Shown here: piece by piece, positions 1 to 6,111 of the stretch
Position numbering within the stretch: position 1 is the stretch's first letter
Layout of the letters: each line of letters starts with the position of its first letter
Assembly (NCBI GenBank): GCA_031264785.1
Contig: JAISDN010000053.1
Coordinates: 1-11,145 of the forward strand
Reading direction: 5' to 3'
DNA length: 11,145 bases
Origin: Candidatus Nomurabacteria bacterium
GTDB lineage: Bacteria > Patescibacteriota > Saccharimonadia > Saccharimonadales > Saccharimonadaceae
Notes under the pieces: generated by a model
Database searches by the model: none
What the model was told of the DNA's origin: nothing
The model's input: only the letters and a program-made list of their open reading frames with translations
Position numbers and translations under genes: made by a program

Positions 1-605
1 TTTAACCACTTCGGCTCGATAAACTCCTGCCCCAAAATCCCCGCCACCTCACGCGCAAAACCAATCACGCCAAAGCAATCCGGTCGGTGCGTCAACGATT
101 TATTTTCAATGTCCAGCAAGATATCGTTTAAATCAAAAGCCTTCGCAAAATCGTCGCCCGGCTTGGCATCGTCCGGATTAATTTCAACAATCCCGCTGTG
201 GTCGTCGCCCAGACAAAGCTCCCGCTGCGAAGCCAACATCCCGCTGCTCTCCACCCCCATCAACTTCCGCTTGGTCAGCACCAACGGCTCGCTATCAAAC
301 GTCTCCGGCGGCACCGCGCCGGGCGGCAGCCAAGCCGCCAACATCTCAGCCCGCACATTATTCGCCCCGCAAACCACCTGAACCTCATTTTTGCCGTCCC
401 AAACCAAACACTTATTCAAATGGTCCGACCCAGCGATTTTTTCACATTCCCGCACCTCAACCACCACAATCCCTCGATATTTCTCTGAGATATCACTAAC
501 CGACTCGACCTCCACCAGCCGCGCCCCAATCAACTTCACCAACTCCTCAGTCGACACCCCCGACAAATCCACATATTTTTTCAACCAATTTAAACTTATG
601 ATCAT
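1..605 (-). CDS. pheT: Phenylalanyl-tRNA synthetase beta subunit, N-terminal part (cut by window edge)
   Basis: This is the 5' part (about 201 codons) of the beta subunit of the heterotetrameric PheRS, which charges tRNA-Phe in the cytoplasm. I translated it from the reverse strand, where it is open to the window edge. It starts MIISLNWLKKYVD, the usual PheT opening. An EMAP/Myf-like tRNA-binding domain follows at about residues 40-155, with SDHLNKCLVWDG, VVCGANNVR and SSGMLAS. Then comes the family signature THRPDCFGVIGFAREVAGI. The start overlaps the stop of the upstream cupin gene as ATGA, with an AGGAGGA ribosome site just before it, so translation is probably coupled. It is the last visible gene of the operon that begins with pheS; separation from pheS by five genes is unusual. 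The rest of the protein lies outside the window. Confidence 0.95.
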   Translation of the reverse strand, partial: MIISLNWLKKYVDLSGVSTEELVKLIGARLVEVESVSDISEKYRGIVVVEVRECEKIAGSDHLNKCLVWDGKNEVQVVCGANNVRAEMLAAWLPPGAVPPETFDSEPLVLTKRKLMGVESSGMLASQRELCLGDDHSGIVEINPDDAKPGDDFAKAFDLNDILLDIENKSLTHRPDCFGVIGFAREVAGILGQEFIEPKWL

Positions 606-964
606 ACTTCCTCCTCATCAATCAACCTCACCTGATGCTCGTCGTCCGGATTGAATGTCGGCGACGTTATCAAAACCATTTTCATTTTGCCGAGATAATA
701 TTTTTTAACTTTCGGCGGGACAGACACTAAGTCGCCGGCGTTGACATCAAACCTTTCGCCATCCAGCACAAAAGTCCCCCGCCCCTCGATAATATACCAA
801 GTCTGCGTAGCAGTATCACTATACCACTCGCTAGAATGACCTTTCTCGACATCCTCATAAACCACATCAGGCGACAGCTCACCCAAACTGCCATACACAG
901 TTATGTCCATACCGGGTTTGTGCTTGACCGTCGCGTCGGACTTGCGATAAACATACTTCGTCAT
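602..964 (-). CDS. Small single-domain cupin protein, metal ligands apparently missing
   Basis: A 120-residue protein with one cupin beta-barrel at about residues 40-105. The core TWYIIEGRGTFVLDGERF, followed by NAGDLVSVPP and YYLGKMKMVL, fits the two cupin motifs. The usual metal ligands do not appear: the HxH...E of motif 1 is replaced around SEWYSDTATQTW, and the motif 2 histidine position is K/Y. It may therefore bind a ligand rather than act as a metalloenzyme, and the ligand is unknown. The start codon shares a base with the stop of the upstream membrane peptide (TAATG), and an AGGAG site lies inside that gene. The stop overlaps pheT (ATGA). It is translated as part of the pheS-pheT operon. 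Family call is firm; function is not known. Confidence 0.85.
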   Translation of the reverse strand: MTKYVYRKSDATVKHKPGMDITVYGSLGELSPDVVYEDVEKGHSSEWYSDTATQTWYIIEGRGTFVLDGERFDVNAGDLVSVPPKVKKYYLGKMKMVLITSPTFNPDDEHQVRLIDEEEV

Positions 965-1077
965 TACTTTTTCTCCTTGCCCTTTACTTTTCTCACTATC
1001 AAAATAATCACCACAACAATGACGACGACTATAATCACCCCGCCGCCCAGATATGCCGCGTTCATTTGGTAATCCAT
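964..1077 (-). CDS. 37-residue single-pass membrane peptide
   Basis: A short gene found by translating the gap between the Nudix and cupin genes. It encodes 37 residues: a short polar head (MDYQMNAAYLGGG), about 15 strongly hydrophobic V/I/L residues (about 14-28), then a basic tail ending KVKGKEKK. This is the pattern of a single membrane helix with a cytoplasmic basic end. The ATG at 1077 has a GGGAGG-like site about five bases upstream and overlaps the Nudix gene by 16 bases. An in-frame ATG at 1065 would give an exact ATGA overlap instead. The stop is joined to the cupin start as TAATG. The position in an otherwise gapless operon, the two couplings and the membrane pattern support a real gene. 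No family recognised. Confidence 0.72.
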   Translation of the reverse strand: MDYQMNAAYLGGGVIIVVVIVVVIILIVRKVKGKEKK

Positions 1078-1793
1078 TCTCCCCTCCCCGCCGCTTTCAA
1101 AATCAAATCCTTATAGCCGTGCACCAACAAATATTTTCCGTCCTGAACGTCGTCGACATCCGCCCAAATCACTTTAGAAATCCCCTCAACCGCGCCACTT
1201 TCCGGCCGAAATTTGGTTTGTTCGCCAATCACGCCCGCATAGCCCAAAACAATTTTATGATGCTCCTTCCACTCGTGTAACAAAAAATCCACGTGCGCAA
1301 ATTTTTTCTGATACTTAACGCCCAATTCCTCGAACAGCTCGCGCCGCGCCGTCGCACCCAACCGCTCGCCATATTCAACGTGCCCGCCCGGCAACCCAAA
1401 AGTCTCATCGTCATAGTTCAGTAAAACCACCTTTGTTTTCTCCGGATTCAGCAGCACCACCTTGCAGGAAACCTCAAAAGTGTCGAGCAATCCATCACCC
1501 AGCAACGAAATCACTTGAAAACCATACTTCTCAGCGTCGGTCGCCACGTCTGGCCGCTTTGACCAAACAGCTTCTTTAGTCTTACCGACCCAACCAACCT
1601 TCTTCCGCAAACTCCGTCCAGTCGGTCGTCGCGCTAAAGTATCGTCGTCATTCTCATATTCATATTCGTCCAAAATCAAAATATCGCCCGCCTCACACTC
1701 AAAATCCGCCACCCTGAGCTCAAAAGTTTTTTGTCCGCTGGTAATCAAATCAAAATACTTCTTCGACAATTTTTTATGAATTTCCCGATTCAT
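1062..1793 (-). CDS. ASCH/DUF3850-like domain fused to Nudix hydrolase
   Basis: A 243-residue two-domain protein. Residues about 4-98 resemble the ASCH/DUF3850 (PUA-like) fold, with GQKTFELR at 20-27, GDILILDEYE at 36-45 and a closing strand YGFQVISLL. Residues about 108-235 are a Nudix hydrolase with a complete Nudix box, G137-x5-E143-x7-R151-E152-x2-E155-E156-x-G158-V159, which binds the metal and cleaves nucleoside diphosphate-X bonds. ASCH domains are known or predicted to bind RNA or modified nucleosides. A role in removing modified nucleotides is thus plausible but inferred. The start is preceded by GGGAGGTGA and overlaps the MazG-like gene as ATGA, consistent with a linked nucleotide-sanitation role. 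The substrate cannot be told from sequence. Confidence 0.9.
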   Translation of the reverse strand: MNREIHKKLSKKYFDLITSGQKTFELRVADFECEAGDILILDEYEYENDDDTLARRPTGRSLRKKVGWVGKTKEAVWSKRPDVATDAEKYGFQVISLLGDGLLDTFEVSCKVVLLNPEKTKVVLLNYDDETFGLPGGHVEYGERLGATARRELFEELGVKYQKKFAHVDFLLHEWKEHHKIVLGYAGVIGEQTKFRPESGAVEGISKVIWADVDDVQDGKYLLVHGYKDLILKAAGRGEWITK

Positions 1794-2122
1794 TTTTCAC
1801 CTCCCGCTGCGATTTCCGCATCCAATTCGTCCATCGTCCGGCCAAACTCCGCCTCCAAATCCACGCCATAATAATCAGCCAGAACCATCACACTCCACAA
1901 ACAATCCGCCAATTCGTGCTTCAATTTCTTCGCCGCGCCATCGATTTCGCGAATGCCCTCAGTAGCCTGAATCAACTTCACCAAATCGCCAACGTCACCG
2001 ACAAAGCCCAGTGCCAACTCCTCGCCATTCCAGCGCCGGCCGCCGTTTTTCACATCAAGCCGCGCATATCTCTGGCGAATTTCAATCGCCCGAGCCTGAA
2101 TCTCGCGGAAAGTTTTACTCAT
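1790..2122 (-). CDS. MazG-like nucleotide pyrophosphohydrolase
   Basis: A 110-residue all-alpha protein resembling single-domain MazG-like NTP pyrophosphatases, which cleave NTPs or damaged NTPs to NMP and pyrophosphate. The metal-binding E-x-x-D motif is present as HELADCLWSV (E70, D73). The upstream EExxE-type helix appears as FVGDVGDLVK, with aspartates D43 and D46 where classical MazG has glutamates. This variant motif is one I associate with a MazG-like subfamily, and I infer that it retains metal binding. The start overlaps the KilA-N stop (ATGA) and the stop overlaps the ASCH-Nudix start (ATGA). Two adjacent pyrophosphohydrolase-type proteins in one operon suggest nucleotide-pool cleaning. 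Confidence 0.85.
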   Translation of the reverse strand: MSKTFREIQARAIEIRQRYARLDVKNGGRRWNGEELALGFVGDVGDLVKLIQATEGIREIDGAAKKLKHELADCLWSVMVLADYYGVDLEAEFGRTMDELDAEIAAGGEK

Positions 2123-2952
2123 TTTTCGCCCTCTCTCAGCTTTTTAATCACCTTATGCTCGAGCAGTGACTGTAACTGCGCAATGGCAGTGGCGTTGAGC
2201 CGCGTCAGGCGCTGGCTTTGTGGCAGTTTGTCGCGGATTAGCAGGGCGTTGATACTTTCAAGGTTAGACAGAACGACCAATTGCTCCAAAGTCGCCTCAT
2301 CGCGTATGTTGCCATCGGCTTTTGGATTCCCAGCTCGCCACTCGGCGGCGGTTTTGCCAAATAGGGCGACGTTTAGCAAGTCGGCTTCGTTGGCGTAGGT
2401 GAACTTTTTTTGTTTTTCACTAACAATCTTGGGGATGATATGCTCCTTGATGGCGTCGGTGTGGATGTGATAGTTGACCTTTGCCAGGGTACGTTGTAGG
2501 TTCCATTCGGACGACAGGCGTTTTTGCTCTTCGGATTTCAAACGCTCGAACTCCTTAACGAGATAAAATTTAAATTTCGGAGACAGCCAAGTGGCAAATT
2601 CAAACGCAATGTCTTTGTGAGCAAAGATACCGCCGCCATAACGCCCAGACTTTGAAATTATGCCGATAGCCCCAGTGGAATCAATCCATTTTTTAGGCGT
2701 CATAATCAAGCGTCCGCTGTCATATCTAACCGCGTGGAATCCCGCGCGGTTAAAATTCGGGTTGTAGTGTTCCTCCCAAACGGCTAGATAGTCCAACGTG
2801 AAGTAAGTACTCATCCAATTCGCAATAACATATCGAGCCTCTAGCTTGCTTTTGTAGGTTGCCATATCAGTCAGCGAAATAAAATCGCTGTCGTTTTGCC
2901 GAAACAAAATAATTTCAGTATCCTCAACAACTATCTTCTCTGACTTTTTCAT
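2119..2952 (-). CDS. KilA-N domain protein
   Basis: A 277-residue protein of the KilA-N family, a DNA-binding fold first described in phages and large DNA viruses but also present in many bacterial chromosomes. The N-terminal domain (to about residue 140) has FISLTDMA, a NWMSTYFTLDYLAVWEEHYN segment, FNRAGFHAV, and the conserved SGRYGGGIFAHKDIAFEFAT, then LSPKFKFYLVKEFERLK. The C-terminal half keeps family blocks such as NYHIHTDAIKEHIIPK, ANEADLLNVALFGKTA and VLSNLESINA. I chose the ATG at 2952, with AAGGAG five bases upstream, over the TTG one codon earlier. The ATG shares a base with the pheS stop (TGATG). Whether it regulates the operon or was captured from a mobile element cannot be decided here. 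No other phage gene is nearby. Confidence 0.93.
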   Translation of the reverse strand: MKKSEKIVVEDTEIILFRQNDSDFISLTDMATYKSKLEARYVIANWMSTYFTLDYLAVWEEHYNPNFNRAGFHAVRYDSGRLIMTPKKWIDSTGAIGIISKSGRYGGGIFAHKDIAFEFATWLSPKFKFYLVKEFERLKSEEQKRLSSEWNLQRTLAKVNYHIHTDAIKEHIIPKIVSEKQKKFTYANEADLLNVALFGKTAAEWRAGNPKADGNIRDEATLEQLVVLSNLESINALLIRDKLPQSQRLTRLNATAIAQLQSLLEHKVIKKLREGEK

Positions 2953-3953
2953 CAAAACTCCTTCAAAAACCGTAACTTGCCAGATTCGAAATGTCGAATG
3001 TCGTCGATGCCGTATTTCAACATCACCAACCGGTCGATGCCGCCGCCCCAGGCGAAACCGCGATATTTGGCGGGGTCGATGCCGGCCTCGCGCAGCACGT
3101 TCGGGTGGATCATTCCACAGCCCAGCATTTCCAGCCAGCCGTCGCCTTTGCCGCCCAAACTGGCTGGTTTTTTAATCAAAAATTCCATACTTGGCTCGGT
3201 AAACGGAAAATAGGCCGGCTGCGTCCTAATCTCTAATTTCTGCCCATAGTAATTTTCAAAAAACTCGCGCAGCACCGCAATCATTTGCCCCAAATTAGCG
3301 TCGCGCGACACAAACACACCCTCGCACTGATACAAAGTGTGTTCGTGCGTCGCGTCTTGGTCTTCATTGCGGAAAACTCGGCCATAGCTGACCGCCGCAA
3401 TTTGCCCACCGGCCTCCAATTCCTTTTTACCGTCGCGCAAAATCCGATTTTGCATAGTCGACGTATGCGCCGGTGGGATAAAACCTTCCTCGGTATAAAA
3501 AGTATCGTAACCATCGCGCGCCGGATGCCCAACAGGGAAGTTCAAACTCGAAAACATATGATAATCGTCGTCCAGCTGGCGCGATTCGACCGCCCGAAAT
3601 CCCATCAAATTATAAATATAAATCACTCGCTCCAACTCCGTCATCAATGGATGTCGCGAACCGTTGTCGCAGGTCATCAAGCTCGGACGCGGCTGATTCA
3701 CCCCCATCGGCGCCGTCACATCAATCGCTTCGACCGCCGCCTCCTCTGTTGCAGCCTCCAAAACTTTATAAAGTTTCTCCAACTCCCCCCGTAAAGCATT
3801 GATTTTCCGACCAAATTCTGGCCGTTCCGCCCCTGGCAAAGTCGGCAAAACTTTATAAAGTTCTTTTAACTCTGGCGCCTTCATAATATCGCGCGGCGCG
3901 TCCAATTTCCTAGCCCGCGCCAACAGCTCTTTTCCAATTTTCTCAATATCCAT
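2952..3953 (-). CDS. pheS: Phenylalanyl-tRNA synthetase alpha subunit
   Basis: Catalytic alpha subunit of PheRS, which forms phenylalanyl-AMP and transfers Phe to tRNA-Phe. At 333 residues it has the normal length. The N-terminal helical arm is about 1-75. The class II core carries HPLMTELERVIY (101-112), FPVGHPARDGYDTFY (139-153), AHTSTMQNRIL (162-172), GRVFRNEDQDATHEHTLYQC (191-210), the GDGWLEMLGCGMIHPNVL block, and motif 3 GFAWGGGIDRLVMLKYGI (299-315). I chose the ATG at 3953 although the frame stays open 14 codons further. It matches the family start, and a TGGTATACT promoter box ends seven bases before it, so the longer form would begin upstream of transcription. No SD is seen, so the mRNA is probably leaderless. 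It is the first gene of the operon that ends in pheT. Confidence 0.97.
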   Translation of the reverse strand: MDIEKIGKELLARARKLDAPRDIMKAPELKELYKVLPTLPGAERPEFGRKINALRGELEKLYKVLEAATEEAAVEAIDVTAPMGVNQPRPSLMTCDNGSRHPLMTELERVIYIYNLMGFRAVESRQLDDDYHMFSSLNFPVGHPARDGYDTFYTEEGFIPPAHTSTMQNRILRDGKKELEAGGQIAAVSYGRVFRNEDQDATHEHTLYQCEGVFVSRDANLGQMIAVLREFFENYYGQKLEIRTQPAYFPFTEPSMEFLIKKPASLGGKGDGWLEMLGCGMIHPNVLREAGIDPAKYRGFAWGGGIDRLVMLKYGIDDIRHFESGKLRFLKEF

Positions 3954-3960
3954 ACCAAAT

Positions 3961-3969
3961 AGTATACCA
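3961..3969 (-). promoter_or_regulatory. Extended -10 promoter of pheS operon
   Basis: On the minus strand TG-G-TATACT ends seven bases before the pheS ATG. No good -35 box lies at 16-18 bases, so the extended TGn element would have to compensate. Transcription is predicted to start within a base or two of the AUG. Confidence 0.6.
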
Positions 3970-4006
3970 CGTTTCAGGCGGAAAATGTTGGGCAAAATAA
4001 GTGGTT

Positions 4007-4047
4007 AAAAAAATGCGGCCGCATGCAAACTAAGTTCATATGCGGCC
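4007..4047 (-). terminator. Rho-independent terminator of the three-helix membrane protein gene
   Basis: On the minus strand, right after the stop at 4053, GGCCGCAT (4047-4040) pairs perfectly with ATGCGGCC (4024-4017). The 15-base loop is followed, three bases later, by seven T (4013-4007). The region also holds the perfect palindrome ATGCGGCCGCAT. It separates this gene from the pheS operon. Confidence 0.8.
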
Positions 4048-4052
4048 TAAAC

Positions 4053-4796
4053 CTATTCGTCATACGTCACGTCCACTAACAGCGTCACGCTCTCTTCTTT
4101 AGCCTTCTCCTGCGCACGCAACTTTTTCATCCTACTTAAGCGAATCGCACTGGCTATATAAAATGGCCAGCCCAGCGGCAAAGTTGTAATAATTAAAGCT
4201 ACACAATATCTGTTCCGCGGGACGTCAATCAGAAAACGCCTGTCCTGCTTGCAATTTATTGCATACATAATGAGATTACATATGCAATGATATACGAACC
4301 CCGCACCTAATATAATTATTGCCAGCCCAATAAAGAATATCAACCACATACTTGTGTGCTCAATATAAGGCCTAAACGAATAATCATAGAAGATTTTGTC
4401 GCCGTTTTTTGCGATTGTTCGCCACTGTTGGATATTGTCGGTAATTCTGTCGTCGATTTTTAACTGTAATTTCCCCACAGACAAAATTTCATTGTCTATC
4501 ATGGCGTATGTGGCCATTTTTTCGTCCAGTTTTTCGACGGCATCATACCATTCAACAACGTCTTTGGCCAACGCTTGCCGCTCAGACTTGGGCAAGGAAT
4601 TGATTTCTTGCTCAGCGCTGGCGATATCACTTTTTTGATCTCCGTGATACCCCGCAAAGATTATCCATGTAGCAATCAGTGCGACTGTGACAAAAAAAAT
4701 AGCGAGACCTCTCTTGTAGTCATTACCGAAAAAATCTACACACTTTTTGGCGTCACGCGTCGGATTCCTATACCTCTCATCCTCTCTCAAATACAT
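4053..4796 (-). CDS. Membrane protein of unknown function, three predicted helices
   Basis: A 247-residue protein I do not recognise. The first 28 residues are charged and presumably cytoplasmic. Helix 1 is about 30-50 (GLAIFFVTVALIATWIIFAG). A roughly 100-residue, mostly helical, charged segment follows (about 51-148), which would lie outside the membrane. Helix 2 is about 149-180 and cysteine-containing (C171, C173, C182 nearby). Helix 3 is about 198-219 (LIITTLPLGWPFYIASAI). The tail is basic, then acidic. The start is supported by a perfect AGGAGGTG ribosome site about five bases upstream of the ATG. It forms its own unit: two candidate promoters upstream and a strong terminator downstream. 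The coding sequence looks richer in A and T than the neighbouring pheS and trxB genes. Confidence 0.85.
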   Translation of the reverse strand: MYLREDERYRNPTRDAKKCVDFFGNDYKRGLAIFFVTVALIATWIIFAGYHGDQKSDIASAEQEINSLPKSERQALAKDVVEWYDAVEKLDEKMATYAMIDNEILSVGKLQLKIDDRITDNIQQWRTIAKNGDKIFYDYSFRPYIEHTSMWLIFFIGLAIIILGAGFVYHCICNLIMYAINCKQDRRFLIDVPRNRYCVALIITTLPLGWPFYIASAIRLSRMKKLRAQEKAKEESVTLLVDVTYDE

Positions 4797-4831
4797 TTTC
4801 CACCTCCTGTTTGTGAAAAGAAAAATACGGT

Positions 4832-4840
4832 TTTATAACA
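4832..4840 (-). promoter_or_regulatory. Proximal extended -10 promoter of the membrane protein gene
   Basis: TGT-TATAAA on the minus strand, about 35 bases before the ATG. It leaves a short leader containing the AGGAGGTG ribosome site. The -35 region is occupied by the inverted repeat at 4843-4859 instead of a recognisable hexamer. Confidence 0.45.
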
Positions 4841-4842
4841 AC

Positions 4843-4859
4843 ACTGGCCGCTGGCCAGT
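4843..4859. repeat. Inverted repeat ACTGGCC-GCT-GGCCAGT, operator-like
   Basis: Two perfect 7-base arms separated by three bases, directly upstream of the proximal -10 box of the membrane protein gene. As DNA it could be an operator for a dimeric regulator. As RNA in a transcript from the distal promoter it would be a strong hairpin. No regulator is encoded next to it. Confidence 0.55.
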
Positions 4860-4938
4860 TTGAAAAATAACGAATATGTGAAAGTCCTTAGGACTATAAG
4901 TAAATATTCCACCGTAGCACTAAATGCCCTACTTCTTT

Positions 4939-4966
4939 ATTGTATCACAGTTTTTATATTTTGCAA
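4939..4966 (-). promoter_or_regulatory. Distal promoter of the membrane protein gene
   Basis: TTGCAA (4966-4961), a 16-base spacer ending in TGA, then TACAAT (4944-4939) on the minus strand: near-consensus -35 and extended -10. A transcript from here would have a leader of about 135 bases. The leader contains a GTAG...CTAC hairpin, the AGTCC-TTA-GGACT inverted repeat (4883-4895) and the ACTGGCC repeat. The gap 4797-5073 holds no convincing gene. Confidence 0.5.
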
Positions 4967-4993
4967 TAGGCTATGGCGATCTCTCGACGTTCC

Positions 4994-5064
4994 GTCATTC
5001 CGGCCTCCGAGCCAGAATCTAGACAGGGTTTCATTTCTGGATTCCGGGTCAAGCCCGGAATGAC
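4994..5064. repeat. Palindromic GTCATTCCGG repeat element, about 71 bp
   Basis: The ends are perfect inverted repeats, GTCATTCCGG (4994-5003) and CCGGAATGAC (5055-5064). Inside are a second nested pair, CCAGAA/TTCTGG (5012-5017, 5035-5040), and an alternative 8-base hairpin, ATTCCGGG-TCAAG-CCCGGAAT (5041-5061). This is the style of the GTCATTCC/GGAATGAC dispersed palindromes seen in many bacterial genomes (MITE- or REP-like, no coding capacity). It lies ten bases after the rmuC stop and could help end that transcript, but no T-run follows. Only one copy is in this window. Confidence 0.75.
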
Positions 5065-5073
5065 TGTTGGGTT

Positions 5074-6111
5074 TTATTCTTCCGTCGGTTTGTCAATCAT
5101 TAGCGGCTCAACAGTCTCTTCACCGCCGGCGATTTTGACGACGTCTTTGTCAATTTTGCTAAGCTCTTTGTGGGCGGTTTGAAAATGATTAACACTGGTG
5201 CCCAGCGACCGACCTAGTTTCAGCATATATTCGTTATATTTTTGAATGTGCTGGCCCAGTTTACCGACCCGTTTTTGAATATCTTTGGCTTGCTCTTCAA
5301 TCTGCAGGCTGCGCAAACCTTGCAAAACCGTTTGCAAATAAGCCGTAAATGTGGTCGGCGAAACCACCACGACTTTTTTCTCTCCCATCGCATATTCCAT
5401 CAGATCGCGGCGGTTGGTGTCATCGCCAACTTTAACCAAAAACATATCATAATACAAGGCTTCGGACGGCACAAACATAAAGGCAAAATCCATTGTGTTC
5501 TCTGGCGGGCGAATATATTTGGCGGTTTCATCAATCCGCAGCTTCAAATCTTTATAAACTTCTTTGGCGAGAACTTTGCGGCGCTCCGGCGATTTTTCGC
5601 CAATCATTCGGTTATAATTTTCCAAAGAAAATTTGCTGTCAATCGGCAAAATCTTGTCGTCTTTCAAAAAAAGCGCCGCGTCAACTTTGTCGCCATTTTT
5701 AAATTGATACTGGGCCTGCCACTGCGTCGGCGGAAAATAATTCTCGAGCAAAGAACTGAGCTGAAACTCGCCAAAACCGCCGCGATGTTTGGGGTTTAGC
5801 AAAATATTTTGCAGATCTTCCAGCTTGTCGGTGGCATTCAAAATACTTTTGTTGGTCTCTTCAAACTTGGTCATCCGTTCGGTGATGTCGGCCACCAATT
5901 TTTGGCTGGCGGCGAATTGTTTGTGAACCGATTCGGTGTTTTTCAGGGCGTTGTCGTTGAGCGATTTGTTGATTTCGTCCAGCCGGCGCGACAGGTCGTT
6001 CAGGCCTTCGTCGCCGCCAGTTTTTCGAGAACGTTGTAAAATTAACAACGTTGTAATAAAAACAACACATATCGCGAGAATTATCGCCACAAATGTTGAA
6101 AATTCAATCAT
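5074..6111 (-). CDS. rmuC: RmuC family protein
   Basis: A 345-residue RmuC-type protein. The family is predicted to hold a PD-(D/E)XK nuclease-like core and was named for limiting rearrangements at inverted repeats; its biochemical role is poorly known. An N-terminal membrane helix (about 6-26) is followed by a coiled-coil stretch (about 36-105). The conserved core then carries RGGFGEFQLSSLLE (from 110), VDAALFLKDDKILPIDSKFS (143-162, with the D...DSK nuclease-like residues), FMFVPSEALYYD, VVVSPTTFTAYLQTVLQGLR and LGRSLGTSVNHF. The start overlaps the PAP2 stop as ATGA, so the two are co-translated. No SD is evident, so it may depend on coupling. The palindromic repeat lies just downstream. 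Confidence 0.95.
   Translation of the reverse strand: MIEFSTFVAIILAICVVFITTLLILQRSRKTGGDEGLNDLSRRLDEINKSLNDNALKNTESVHKQFAASQKLVADITERMTKFEETNKSILNATDKLEDLQNILLNPKHRGGFGEFQLSSLLENYFPPTQWQAQYQFKNGDKVDAALFLKDDKILPIDSKFSLENYNRMIGEKSPERRKVLAKEVYKDLKLRIDETAKYIRPPENTMDFAFMFVPSEALYYDMFLVKVGDDTNRRDLMEYAMGEKKVVVVSPTTFTAYLQTVLQGLRSLQIEEQAKDIQKRVGKLGQHIQKYNEYMLKLGRSLGTSVNHFQTAHKELSKIDKDVVKIAGGEETVEPLMIDKPTEE

Noticed and set aside
4860..5182. Plus-strand frames of 67 and 69 codons downstream of the rmuC stop
   Set aside because: They read through the palindromic repeat and promoter region, and one runs into the rmuC 3' end; no ribosome site or family resemblance.
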